A stretch of 64,000 nucleotides of DNA from contig NZ_CP004388.1 of the NCBI RefSeq assembly GCF_000300235.2, positions 787,501 to 851,500 on the forward strand, written 5' to 3'. This DNA comes from Thalassospira xiamenensis M-5 = DSM 17429. GTDB lineage: Bacteria; Pseudomonadota; Alphaproteobacteria; Rhodospirillales; Thalassospiraceae. The notes beneath the pieces were generated by a model. The model was not told the DNA's origin. It made no database searches and saw only the letters and a list, made by a program, of their open reading frames with translations. Below, one piece after another: positions 52,107-59,956 of this stretch. The translations under genes were made by a program, and so were the position numbers. Numbering within the stretch: the stretch's first letter is position 1; each line of letters begins with the position of its first letter.

Positions 52107-52946
52107 TTACTGCAGCAGACGCAGAAGGTTCTGCGGCATCTGGTTCGCCTGACCAAGCATCGCGATACCCGACTGCATCAGGACCTGTTTTGACGAGAAA
52201 GCTGCCATCTCAGAAGCGACGTCAAGGTCGATCAGGACCGAGCGGGCATTCTCGCTGTTTTCCGAGACAGTCCGCAGGTTCTGAGCTGCAAATTCCAAAC
52301 GGTTCTGGTTCACACCAACACTTGCGCGTGCAGTCTGAAGTGCGTTAATCGCCGCATCGATCAGGGGGATCGCCGTGTTTGCGTTCGTCGCGTCGGCACC
52401 GCTAAGGTCAACCGCTGCAAGGTTAAGACCAGCCGCAGCTGTTGTGACGTTGACCAGCGTAAATGCCAGATCGTCCTCAGCGGCAGTTGCGCCCGTACCG
52501 ACCTTGAAGTTGAGTGTCACGGTTGCATCATTCAGAACATTGACACCGTTGAATTCGGTGTCGTTTGCTATACGAGTGACCTCACCAAGCAGCGACTGCG
52601 CTTCATTGTTGATGTAGCCGCGTTCAGTGGTGCCGAGGTTTTCAGAACCTGCCTGCACTGCAAGCTGTTTTACGCGCACGAGAATGTCGTTGATCGTGCT
52701 CATGCCACCATCCATAACCTGCAGGAGTGCACCTGCCTGGCTGGCGTTGGTGGTGGCAACCTTCAATGCGCCGACTTCCGCGTTTAAACGTGCGCCGATG
52801 GCCATCGAGGCAGCATCGTCACGCGCATTCATCACGCGCTTACCGGACGACAGTTTTGAAAGGGAATTTGTTGCCGACGCGTCAGACGCAACCAGATTGC
52901 GATGAGCGACGTTTGCGGCGTAGTTGGAAATAACACCAAGACCCAT
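52107..52946 (-). CDS. Flagellin (fla1)
   Basis: 279 residues. Conserved D0/D1 N-terminal part (GLGVISNYAANVAHRNLVASDASATNSLSKLSSGKRVMNARDDAASMAIGARL, to about 140) and C-terminal part (VNQNRLEFAAQNLRTVSENSENARSVLIDLDVASEMAAFSSKQVLMQSG, about 215 on). The middle 75 residues are variable and there is no D2/D3. ATG 52946 with TAGGAG 8 bases upstream gives the canonical start. First in sequence order of five paralogues, and next to flaG-fliD-fliS. Confidence 0.97.
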   Translation of the reverse strand: MGLGVISNYAANVAHRNLVASDASATNSLSKLSSGKRVMNARDDAASMAIGARLNAEVGALKVATTNASQAGALLQVMDGGMSTINDILVRVKQLAVQAGSENLGTTERGYINNEAQSLLGEVTRIANDTEFNGVNVLNDATVTLNFKVGTGATAAEDDLAFTLVNVTTAAAGLNLAAVDLSGADATNANTAIPLIDAAINALQTARASVGVNQNRLEFAAQNLRTVSENSENARSVLIDLDVASEMAAFSSKQVLMQSGIAMLGQANQMPQNLLRLLQ

Positions 52947-53100
52947 GGTCTTTACTCCTACTTGGACTAATATAAATCGGCTTCTTGCCAATCCTGCAGC
53001 GCATCTCGTCCTGAAATGCTCACAGATGCGTGAAGTTTTATTTCATTAAACCTCACGGTGATAAAATAGGGTATATTTATACAGGAGTCTAGTAAAAAAA
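52947..53100 (-). promoter_or_regulatory. fla1 leader and promoter region
   Basis: Next to the ATG, 52 bp (52947-52998) are almost identical to fla2 and fla3 and contain a small hairpin (ATTGGC, AAGAA, GCCGAT) before TAGGAG. Distally, minus-strand CTAGAC (53092-53087), TCCTG, TATAAATA (53081-53074) forms a box exactly 141 bp from the start. The middle section is unlike the other leaders. Confidence 0.65.
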
Positions 53101-53228
53101 TGTTGAAGCGTCTTTTTTAACAGTTATCGCGCGTTCACGCTGCCTGACGTTCTGGTTGTTCATCAATGGACAAAAATCGGGGCGGATCTGATTTGCTTTT
53201 GAGGTGCGACAGGGCGGGTGAGATAAAT

Positions 53229-53260
53229 AAAAAAAGGCTGGCCAAAATGGCCAGCCTTTT
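53229..53260 (-). terminator. Terminator after fla2
   Basis: GGCTGGCCA, loop AAA, TGGCCAGCC (53236-53256), 9-bp stem with T5 on the minus strand, 20 bp after the fla2 stop. It shares its GGCTGGC stem with the fla3 and fla4 terminators. Confidence 0.9.
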
Positions 53261-53277
53261 GCTGAAAGCTGTTTTGA

Positions 53278-54108
53278 TTACTGTAGCAGACGCAGAAGGT
53301 TCTGCGGCATCTGGTTCGCCTGACCCAGCATCGCGATACCCGACTGCATCAGGACCTGTTTCGACGAGAAAGAAGCCATTTCAGAAGCAACATCAAGATC
53401 GATCAGGACTGACCGGGCGTTCTCGCTGTTTTCAGAAATAGTGCGCAGGTTCTGTGCTGCGAACTCCAAGCGGTTCTGGTTCACACCAACGCCTGCACGT
53501 GCAGTTTGCAGAGTGTTGATTGCGGTGTCGATCAGGCCGCTGGCGGTGTCGGCATCTGCCTTCGTCGTCAGGTCAATCGTCGTTGCATCAATACCAAGAG
53601 TCGTTGCAGTCACATCAGAGGTTGTGAAGGTCAGGTCATCTTCAGCTGCAGTTGCACCGCTACCAATTTTGAAGTTGAGAGCGGTTGCCGAGTTCAAAAC
53701 TTTCACACCGTTGAATTCGGTGTCATCAGCAATACGTTCAATCTCGTTTGCAAGCGCTGTTGCTTCGTTGTCGATATAACCGCGCTCAGTGGCACCCAGG
53801 TTGTCCGAACCCGCCTGAACCGCAAGCTGTTTCATGCGAACGAGAATGTCGTTGATGGTGTTCATACCGCCATCCATCACTTGCAGGAGCGCGCCTGCCT
53901 GGCTGGCGTTGGTGGTGGCAACTTTCAGTGCGCCGACTTCTGCGTTCAAGCGTGCGCCGATGGCCATAGAGGCAGCATCGTCACGTGCATTCATCACGCG
54001 TTTACCAGACGACAGTTTTGCAAGGGAGTTCGTTGCCGAAGCGTCAGATGCAACAAGGTTGCGGTGAGCGACGTTTGCGGCATAGTTGGAAATAACACCA
54101 AGACCCAT
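53278..54108 (-). CDS. Flagellin (fla2)
   Basis: 276 residues with terminal regions nearly identical to fla1, fla3 and fla4. The variable segment (about 140-205) reads ATALNFKIGSGATAAEDDLTF followed by a stretch including TLGIDATTIDLTTKADAD. ATG 54108 is preceded by the same TAGGAGTAAAGACC as fla1. No large outer domain, so a thin filament subunit. Confidence 0.97.
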   Translation of the reverse strand: MGLGVISNYAANVAHRNLVASDASATNSLAKLSSGKRVMNARDDAASMAIGARLNAEVGALKVATTNASQAGALLQVMDGGMNTINDILVRMKQLAVQAGSDNLGATERGYIDNEATALANEIERIADDTEFNGVKVLNSATALNFKIGSGATAAEDDLTFTTSDVTATTLGIDATTIDLTTKADADTASGLIDTAINTLQTARAGVGVNQNRLEFAAQNLRTISENSENARSVLIDLDVASEMASFSSKQVLMQSGIAMLGQANQMPQNLLRLLQ

Positions 54109-54262
54109 GGTCTTTACTCCTACTTGGATTAATGTAAATCGGCTTCTTGCCAATCCTGCCGTGCATTTCATCCTGAATTGCTAGCAGATCGAATTGTCTC
54201 ATCTTGTTGAGACTTACATATGTGAACTTAGAGGATATCTATACCAGAGTCTAGAAAAAATG
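54109..54262 (-). promoter_or_regulatory. fla2 leader and promoter region
   Basis: The proximal 52 bp match fla1 and fla3. GTCTCA-N6-TGAGAC (54196-54213) is a local hairpin. The distal box CTAGAC (54254-54249), TCTGG, TATAGATA (54243-54236) sits 141 bp from the start, exactly as in fla1. Confidence 0.65.
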
Positions 54263-54351
54263 TTCAAAAGCGTTTTTAAATAGATATGACAAACTTGTCT
54301 AAATGGCGTCCTGATTGGCTTTTAAGGTGTGATGGAGCAGGTAAGACAAAT

Positions 54352-54382
54352 AAAAAAGGCTGGCCAAAATAGCCAGCCTTTT
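54352..54382 (-). terminator. Terminator after fla3
   Basis: GGCTGGC (54358-54364), 7-base loop, GCCAGCC (54372-54378), with T6 on the minus strand, about 20 bp after the fla3 stop. Confidence 0.9.
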
Positions 54383-54400
54383 GGCGAAAGCTGTTTTTGA

Positions 54401-55228
54401 TTACTGCAACAGACGCAGAAGGTTCTGCGGCATCTGGTTAGCCTGACCAAGCATCGCGATACCCGACTGCATCAGGACCTGTTTCGAAGAGAAGGACGCC
54501 ATTTCAGAGGCGACGTCAAGGTCGATAAGCACTGACCGGGCGTTTTCGCTGTTTTCAGAAATGGTGCGCAGGTTCTGTGCCGCGAACTCCAAGCGGTTCT
54601 GGTTCACACCGACGGCTGCACGGTTGGTCTGCAGGTTATTGATGGCTGTGTCAATGGACGCGCTTGCGATATCTGCAGCAGCCTTTGTTCCCATTGCGGT
54701 GGCACCGCCGCCCGTGAGAGTCGCGAGAGTGTTGTCAGAAGTCGTGAAGGAGAGGTCATCCTCGGCTGCAGTGGCACCGCTACCAATTTTGAAGGCAAGG
54801 GCGGTTGCAGAGTTGAGGACGTTAACACCGTTGAACTCGGTGTCGGCGGCAATACGGTTGATCTCGTTTCCGAGGGCCGTTGCTTCGTTGTTGATATAAC
54901 CACGCTCAGTGGCTCCCAAGTTTTCTGAACCCGCCTGCACTGCAAGCTGTTTCATGCGAACGAGGATGTCATTGATGGTGTTCATACCACCGTCCATGAC
55001 CTGCAGCAGAGCACCTGCCTGGCTGGCGTTGGTGGTGGCAACTTTCAAGGCACCGACTTCCGCGTTCAAACGTGCGCCGATGGCCATGGAGGCAGCATCG
55101 TCACGCGCATTCATCACGCGCTTACCGGATGACAGTTTGGAAAGAGAATTGGTTGCCGATGCGTCAGACGCAACAAGGTTACGGTGAGCGACGTTTGCGG
55201 CATAGTTGGAAACAACACCAAGACCCAT
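54401..55228 (-). CDS. Flagellin (fla3)
   Basis: 275 residues, same architecture as fla1 and fla2. The variable region contains SDNTLATLTGGGATAMG, shared almost exactly with fla4 on the other side of the IS, whereas its 5' leader matches fla1 and fla2. This mosaic pattern points to gene conversion among paralogues. It starts MGLGVVSNYAAN; ATG 55228 with TAGGAG upstream. Confidence 0.97.
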   Translation of the reverse strand: MGLGVVSNYAANVAHRNLVASDASATNSLSKLSSGKRVMNARDDAASMAIGARLNAEVGALKVATTNASQAGALLQVMDGGMNTINDILVRMKQLAVQAGSENLGATERGYINNEATALGNEINRIAADTEFNGVNVLNSATALAFKIGSGATAAEDDLSFTTSDNTLATLTGGGATAMGTKAAADIASASIDTAINNLQTNRAAVGVNQNRLEFAAQNLRTISENSENARSVLIDLDVASEMASFSSKQVLMQSGIAMLGQANQMPQNLLRLLQ

Positions 55229-55375
55229 GGTCTTTACTCCTACTTGGATTAATATAAATCGGCTTCTTGCCAATCCCGTAGCGCGCCATCTTGGCGCTGC
55301 CTACGGATTTGTAAGGTCTAATACCAGACAACTTACAATCACTTTAGTACTGTATTTCTATACGGGTGTCTAGTG
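55229..55375 (-). promoter_or_regulatory. fla3 leader and promoter region
   Basis: The proximal 52 bp match fla1 and fla2. A strong bulged 12-bp hairpin (CCGTAG/CTACGG outer stem, GCGCCA/TGGCGC inner stem, 55276-55306) lies just upstream. The distal box CTAGAC (55373-55368), ACCCG, TATAGAAATA (55362-55353) is 140 bp from the start codon. Confidence 0.65.
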
Positions 55376-55463
55376 CAAAATGCGTGTTGATTGATTTTTT
55401 TTAATATAGAAAAGCTCAGGGTTTCGTGGTGGTTTTAAGGTGCTGTTTCAATGGCGTAAAAAA

Positions 55464-55484
55464 GGCTGGCAACAAGTGCCAGCC
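55464..55484. repeat. Left 21-bp target duplication of the IS (terminator hairpin)
   Basis: GGCTGGC-N7-GCCAGCC, identical over 21 bp to 56990-57010 across the IS. It is itself a terminator-type hairpin. It is flanked on its left by AAAAAA, the T-run of the original minus-strand fla4 terminator. Confidence 0.92.
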
Positions 55485-55499
55485 CAGACCGCTGACAAA
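55485..55499. repeat. IS left terminal inverted repeat
   Basis: CAGACCGCTGACAAA matches the right end with 14 of 15 bases. Confidence 0.9.
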
Positions 55500-55568
55500 C
55501 CCCGTCATATTTTGGCGGGGTTTTTCTTTTAGAGGTGTTTGAAAGCTGGCTTGAGTGTGCCGAGGGGA

Positions 55569-56936
55569 TTATCCCTCAGCGATTGGCCCCTTGGGGCCCA
55601 AAGCCAGGGCTATTTTCTTGATGTTTTGGGCGGCGGCGGCCAGCAGACATTGGCATTTGACATTGATCAGTCCCCGGAACCTTGCATATCGATGACCGTG
55701 AAGCTGTTTGGCATCTGCAAAAGAGCGTTCGACCGTCTCTTTTCGGCGCTTGTAAACCCGCTTACCCCACTCTGTCAGACGATAGGCGTCAGCCCGGTCT
55801 CTGGCGTCTTGCCAGACATGGCGCGTGACAGTTTTTCAGTGATGGGCGTTGGCGGTACAGGAAGCCAGCACAGGGCATGTGCGGCATTTTTCCGGCTCGC
55901 TTTGATAATGGCGATATCCATTTCGGTCGGTTGTCGCATAAGACAGAAGCTGACCTTCGGGGCAGCGATAAGCATCACGTTCAGGGTCATAAACGTATTT
56001 GCGTTTGGGGATGTAGCCTTCCCGAAGGTTCGGGCGGCGATAGCCCGTCACGCCAAGGATGTCACGATCTTCAAGGCCTTTGGCAATCGCGGCGGTCGCA
56101 TAGCCCGCATCCAGTCCGACGGCGATAACATCAAGGTCAAAACGCTGCCTTTGTCGGTCAAGACGGTCGAGATAGGGAATGCTGTCATGCAGATTGGCCG
56201 GGGTGGCGTAACTGTCGGTAATGATCCCAAGCTTGCCATCGACCGTGCGGTGATCGAGATAGAAAAAGCCCTTGGGCTTGCCGTCGCGCACCATATATCC
56301 GCTGTCGGGATCGGTTCGGCTGATCTTGGTTTCTTTCTCAACCGGCTGGCGTTCCTTGGCTTTGAGCGGCTTTTTCGCATGAGCCGCCCGGTCTTCCTCA
56401 ATCGCCAGATCCAGATCATCCCAATAGGCCGCGCGCGATTTGGCAACCACTTCGCGGTCCCATTTGTTCTTGTTGGCATCGGCCTTCAAATGCGTGCTGT
56501 CGGTATAGAGAACCTTACCATCCACCAGCCCGTGCCTGATCGCCTGCTCGACGATCTCGTCAAAAATATCCTGCGCAACACTGGCATCATGATATCGACG
56601 CCGCCGGTTCTGCGACAGGGTCGAGGCATCAAAGACCTTGTCGGTCAGCTTGAGTTGCAAAAACCAGCGATAGGCGACATTGACCTCAATCTCGCGCACA
56701 AGCTGGCGCTCCGAGCGCACGCCAAACAGATAGCCAATGAACAGCGCCTTAAACATCATCACCGGATCAAGGGCGGGACGGCCATTGTTCGCGCAGTACA
56801 AATCGGCCACGCGCGCATGGATAAAACTGAAATCGATCACGGCATCGATCTTACGAAGCAAATGATCGCTGGGGACCAAACTGTCGAGTGTCACCATCTC
56901 AAGTTCGGTTTGATGTGGGCTGGGTTTCTTAAGCAT
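55569..56936 (-). pseudogene. IS1182-family transposase with internal stop
   Basis: The reading frame runs from MLKKPSPHQ at 56936 to TAA at 55571-55569, interrupted by one in-frame TGA at 55838-55836. The first 366 residues hold the N-terminal domain and two acidic catalytic residues (LYTDSTHLKADA; VGLDAGYATA). After the TGA, the same frame continues KTVTRHVWQDARDRADAYRL and KETVERSFADAKQLHG, the conserved C-terminal block with the third catalytic residue, Glu. A single CGA-to-TGA change would explain it. The product is therefore probably inactive unless the stop is read through. Total length without the stop is about 455 residues, normal for the family. Confidence 0.9.
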
Positions 56937-56974
56937 TCCCCATTGAATCAAAAGTCCCCGCCAATGGCGAGGAC

Positions 56975-56989
56975 TTTGTCAGCAGTCTG
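56975..56989. repeat. IS right terminal inverted repeat
   Basis: TTTGTCAGCAGTCTG, reverse complement of the left end with one mismatch. Confidence 0.9.
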
Positions 56990-57010
56990 GGCTGGCAACA
57001 AGTGCCAGCC
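56990..57010. repeat. Right 21-bp target duplication; terminator hairpin of fla4
   Basis: Identical to 55464-55484. Lies 22 bp after the fla4 stop, where the fla2 and fla3 terminators also lie. For fla4 transcription (minus strand), the hairpin is now followed by the IS end instead of a T-run. On the plus strand TTTTT follows, so it still terminates transcription leaving the IS rightwards. Confidence 0.9.
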
Positions 57011-57032
57011 TTTTTGCGAAATTGGACGGCAG

Positions 57033-57860
57033 TTACTGGAGCAGACGCATAAGGTTCTGAGGCATCTGGTTTGCCTGACCGAGCATCGCAATGCCCGACT
57101 GCATCAATACCTGTTTCGACGAGAACGCTGCCATTTCAGAAGCAACATCCAGATCGACCAGAACCGACCGGGCGTTTTCACTGTTTTCAGAAATTGTACG
57201 CAGGTTTTGAGCTGCGAACTCCAAGCGGTTCTGGTTCACACCGACGGCTGCGCGGTTGGTTTGCAACGTATTGATGGCAGTATCAATGGATGCGCTTGCC
57301 GTGTCGGCATCAGCCTTGGTGGCCATTGTTGTTGCCCCACCACCTGTGAGTGTCGCAAGCGTGTTGTCTGACGTTGTGAAGGTCAGGTCATCTTCTGCTG
57401 CAACTGCACCACTGCCGATTTTGAAATTCAGACCTGTTGCCGAGTTCAAAACTTTGACGCCGTTGAACTCTGTATCGGTAGCAATACGGTCGATCTCGGC
57501 GGCGAGCGCTGTTGCCTCGTTATTGATGTAACCGCGTTCAGTTGCGCCGAGGTTGTCCGAACCCGCCTGAACGGAAAGCTGTTTCATGCGAACAAGAATG
57601 TCGTTGATGGTGTTCATACCACCATCCATCACCTGAAGCAGGGCGCCTGCCTGGCTTGCGTTGGTGGTGGCGGTTTTCAATGCGCCGACTTCTGCGTTCA
57701 AACGTGCGCCGATGGCCATAGAGGCCGCATCGTCACGCGCATTCATTACGCGTTTACCGGATGACAGTTTTGCAAGTGAGTTTGTTGCCGAAGCGTCAGA
57801 CGCAACAAGGTTGCGGTGAGCGACGTTTGCGGCATAGTTGGAAATAACACCAAGACCCAT
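57033..57860 (-). CDS. Flagellin (fla4)
   Basis: 275 residues, nearly the same as fla3 including the SDNTLATLTGGGATTM segment. ATG 57860 with TAGGAGTTAAAGACC upstream; its leader matches fla1-fla3 only for the first 30 or so bases, and the distal CTAGAC-TATA box is not found. Its terminator was split by the IS insertion, so transcription may now run into the transposase, which lies on the same strand. Confidence 0.97.
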   Translation of the reverse strand: MGLGVISNYAANVAHRNLVASDASATNSLAKLSSGKRVMNARDDAASMAIGARLNAEVGALKTATTNASQAGALLQVMDGGMNTINDILVRMKQLSVQAGSDNLGATERGYINNEATALAAEIDRIATDTEFNGVKVLNSATGLNFKIGSGAVAAEDDLTFTTSDNTLATLTGGGATTMATKADADTASASIDTAINTLQTNRAAVGVNQNRLEFAAQNLRTISENSENARSVLVDLDVASEMAAFSSKQVLMQSGIAMLGQANQMPQNLMRLLQ

Positions 57861-58043
57861 GGTCTTTAACTCCTACGTGGATTGTAATTGTTCAGCGTAA
57901 TGCCGAATTTTTGAGATACCTTCCTAGTATCCCTGCCTCTTCTGCGTGCATTAATCTGCATTTAGAAGATTTTTTGCGTGTAAGTGGTTCCACGTAAGAC
58001 GTAAAGTAAATAATTGTTTATGTTGCGAAATTTTATGAAAATA
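57861..58043. other. fla4 upstream region
   Basis: AT-rich promoter region of fla4 without the shared distal box and without a sigma-54 match at correct spacing. A weak CTAGGAAGGTATCT on the minus strand (about 57945-57932) is only partly similar to the fla1-fla3 box and lies much closer to the start. Confidence 0.3.
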
Positions 58044-58077
58044 GAAAAAGCCCCGCAGATTTCTCCTGGGGCTTTTC
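58044..58077 (-). terminator. Terminator after fla5
   Basis: AAAAGCCCC pairs with GGGGCTTTT (58047-58055 with 58067-58075), with T5 on the minus strand, 26 bp after the fla5 stop. Confidence 0.88.
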
Positions 58078-58102
58078 TCGTATAGGTTTAATTTGGGGCG
58101 CT

Positions 58103-58939
58103 TTAACCTTGCAGCAGGCGCAGAAGGTTCTGAGGCATCTGATTCGCCTGACCAAGCATTGCGATACCGGACTGCATCAGGACCTGTTTCGACGAGAAAG
58201 CAGCCATTTCAGCGGCAACGTCCAGGTCGACCAGGACAGATCGGGCGTTTTCGCTATTTTCAGTGATCGTCCGGAGGTTTTGTGCGGCAAATTCGAGGCG
58301 GTTCTGGTTGACGCCAATTGACGCACGCGCGGTCTGCAAGGAGTTGATCGCTGTATCAACCAGACCAATACCTGTGTCGGCGTTTGCTTTGGTGGTAAGG
58401 TCAAGAGCTGCAATGTTAAGGCCAGCAGCACCGGAAACCACGTTTACAAGCGTAAAGGTCAGGTCGTCTTCTGCCGCAACGGCGCCGGTACCAACTTTGA
58501 AGCCCAGCGATGCCACAGAACCGTTAAGGACCTTCACGCCATTAAATTCAGTATCTTGTGCGATACGTTCGATTTCGGCGACAAGCTGTGTTGCTTCACC
58601 ATTGATGAAACCGCGTTCTGCCGCGCCCAAGTTTTCAGATGCGGCCTGCACTGCAAGTTGTTTCATACGTACAAGAATCGAGTCAATCGTTGTGACAGCA
58701 CCATCCATGACTTGCAGGAGTGCGCCCGCCTGAGTGGCGTTGGTGGTTGCAACTTTCAAAGCTGCAACTTCTGCATTCAGGCGCGAACCGATGGCCATGG
58801 ATGCTGCGTCGTCCCTTGCATTCATAACACGCTTGCCCGAAGACAGCTTTGCTAGGGAATTTGTTGCCGAGTTATCTGAGTCGACCAAGTTGCGGTGCGC
58901 AACATTGGCTGCGTAGTTCGAGATTACGTTAAGAGCCAT
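58103..58939 (-). CDS. Flagellin (fla5), divergent paralogue
   Basis: 278 residues. Same terminal helices but begins MALNVISNYAANVAHRNLVDSDNSATNSLAKL and differs at many positions from fla1-fla4 (for example RMKQLAVQAASENLGAAERG). The variable segment includes LVNVVSGAAGLNIAALDLTTKAN, closer to fla1 than to fla3/fla4. It ends LLRLLQG. A near-ideal sigma-54 promoter lies about 180-196 bp upstream. It may be a minor or basal filament subunit, by analogy with multi-flagellin alphaproteobacteria. Confidence 0.95.
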   Translation of the reverse strand: MALNVISNYAANVAHRNLVDSDNSATNSLAKLSSGKRVMNARDDAASMAIGSRLNAEVAALKVATTNATQAGALLQVMDGAVTTIDSILVRMKQLAVQAASENLGAAERGFINGEATQLVAEIERIAQDTEFNGVKVLNGSVASLGFKVGTGAVAAEDDLTFTLVNVVSGAAGLNIAALDLTTKANADTGIGLVDTAINSLQTARASIGVNQNRLEFAAQNLRTITENSENARSVLVDLDVAAEMAAFSSKQVLMQSGIAMLGQANQMPQNLLRLLQG

Positions 58940-59118
58940 GAGTGCCCCCTAAACTGGATCAATACATATCCCATTATCGGGTCTGTTTGAACGGTCGGTG
59001 ACCATTCGCGATGCCTGAGCTATCAGGCGGTTCGGGTGAGCACGCAGATTCTTTCTGGATCCGGCCTGCTCGTGAATTCTTACTTTCGAGGTCTTTGTGC
59101 AAAAGTTTCCATCATCTA

Positions 59119-59135
59119 TGCAGGAGGTGTGCCAG
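59119..59135 (-). promoter_or_regulatory. Sigma-54 promoter of fla5
   Basis: Minus strand CTGGCACACCTCCTGCA: TGGCAC at -24, TGCA at -12, GG-N10-GC spacing. Predicted start about 170 bases before the fla5 ATG, leaving a long leader. Confidence 0.85.
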
Positions 59136-59334
59136 TTTTTGAGTATCTGACTAGTTGTTTGTTTTTATTCATTTATTTTGGGGGCAGGTAGGGAGCCGGG
59201 CGACCGGGACTCTGTTCGAAAGGAGCGGCTTATGATCTGGCTAGGAATATTATTATCCCATTTGCGCCATGCGCTATTGGACCCGGCAAAAAATGCCTCT
59301 GCAATTTCAAGTAGGGGATGATTGTGATGGGCTG

Positions 59335-59364
59335 AAAAAAAAACGCCGCCAATATGGCAGCGTT
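59335..59364 (-). terminator. Terminator after fliW
   Basis: Minus strand: AACGCTGCCA, short loop, TGGCGGCGTT with one mismatch, followed by an uninterrupted T-run of about nine, about 60 bp after the fliW stop. Confidence 0.93.
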
Positions 59365-59425
59365 TCACAACTTTTTAGCTTTAACTTCTCGTCCCGAAAT
59401 CTCATCGGGATCGCGAAGGGGATAT

Positions 59426-59890
59426 TTAAAGAGCAAAATCAACCGGATACTTGTTGTGCGGAAAGACATGCTGCCACGCGGTTTGTTTGGCAGTATCTAT
59501 GATGATGGGCGCTTGCAGGTTAACACTTAAAGACAGTTTTCCATCTTCGTGTTTGTCAATTTTGACAACAAATACAGCAGCCACGTCTTCTGGTGTTACC
59601 CCGTGCTGGATTGCCGCGTCCTGAATTTCCTGAAAATCAACAATTTCGTTGCCCGTCATGTAGGGATAGACGATGAATGAAACGTTTTCGTTGTCGTAGC
59701 TCTGCCAAAGTTTGTATGGCAACTGGGCATTTCCGGGAATATCAATCAAACCAAAATGACTGCTGTCCGAAAAGCCCAGCATTTTCGCGTTCATGCTGAT
59801 AGCCTTGCTTCGGTCAAGCGTCAGCTGTCCAAACCGCGTATTCAATTCGACGCTGTTGGCCTGCTCATCGAGCGGCTGGCTTGCGGCCAT
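59426..59890 (-). CDS. fliW: Flagellar assembly factor FliW
   Basis: 154 residues. FliW pattern: SVELNTRFGQLTLDRSKAISMNAKMLGFSDSSHFGLIDIPG (12-52), YKLWQSYDNENVSFIVYP and a C-terminal LQAPIIIDTAKQTAWQHVFPHNKYPV, as in the LQAPI...GRQVVL end of the family. FliW binds flagellin and antagonises CsrA, coupling flagellin level to hag translation in Bacillus and others. GGAG lies 9 bases before ATG 59890; an ATG at 59911 is possible. Last gene of flgN-flgK-flgL-fliW. Confidence 0.9.
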   Translation of the reverse strand: MAASQPLDEQANSVELNTRFGQLTLDRSKAISMNAKMLGFSDSSHFGLIDIPGNAQLPYKLWQSYDNENVSFIVYPYMTGNEIVDFQEIQDAAIQHGVTPEDVAAVFVVKIDKHEDGKLSLSVNLQAPIIIDTAKQTAWQHVFPHNKYPVDFAL

Positions 59891-59956
59891 AATGTTGGTC
59901 TCCAGAATCATCTGATTTCTCAATTATTTTGAATATGGCGTTTTTTACCCACTGCT

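Larger units (their letters stand above)
55485..56989 (-). mobile_element. IS1182-type insertion sequence between fla3 and fla4
   Basis: A 1505-bp element bounded by 15-bp terminal inverted repeats with one mismatch: CAGACCGCTGACAAA (55485-55499) and, reversed, CAGACTGCTGACAAA (56989-56975). Inside each end is a hairpin: AACCCCG...CGGGGTT near 55498-55524, and AAAGTCC...GGACTTT near 56951-56977. It carries one transposase gene on the minus strand, interrupted by a stop codon. The 21-bp flanking direct repeat is an exact copy of the flagellin-type terminator hairpin. Family assignment comes from the transposase sequence; the element name is unknown. The perfect target repeat suggests recent insertion. 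Confidence 0.92.
58940..59425. other. fla5 upstream region (no csrA)
   Basis: 486 bp between fla5 and fliW. It contains the sigma-54 promoter, the fliW terminator and a long leader of about 170 bases for fla5. A 67-residue minus-strand frame (59165-59368) overlaps the terminator, has no similarity and is not accepted. No csrA-like sequence is present. Confidence 0.6.

Noticed and set aside
52960-52990. Sigma-28 promoter in the flagellin leaders (GCCGAT near the start)
   Set aside because: GCCGAT resembles a sigma-28 -10, but no TAAA-type -35 at the right distance is found in any of the three leaders, and the bases fit better as one arm of a small hairpin.
55539-57371. 610-residue plus-strand frame spanning the IS and fla4
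   Set aside because: It crosses the IS border and runs antisense to both transposase and flagellin; no domain.
59165-59368. 67-residue minus-strand frame between fla5 and fliW, considered as csrA
   Set aside because: No CsrA similarity; it begins beyond the fliW terminator and lacks a ribosome site.
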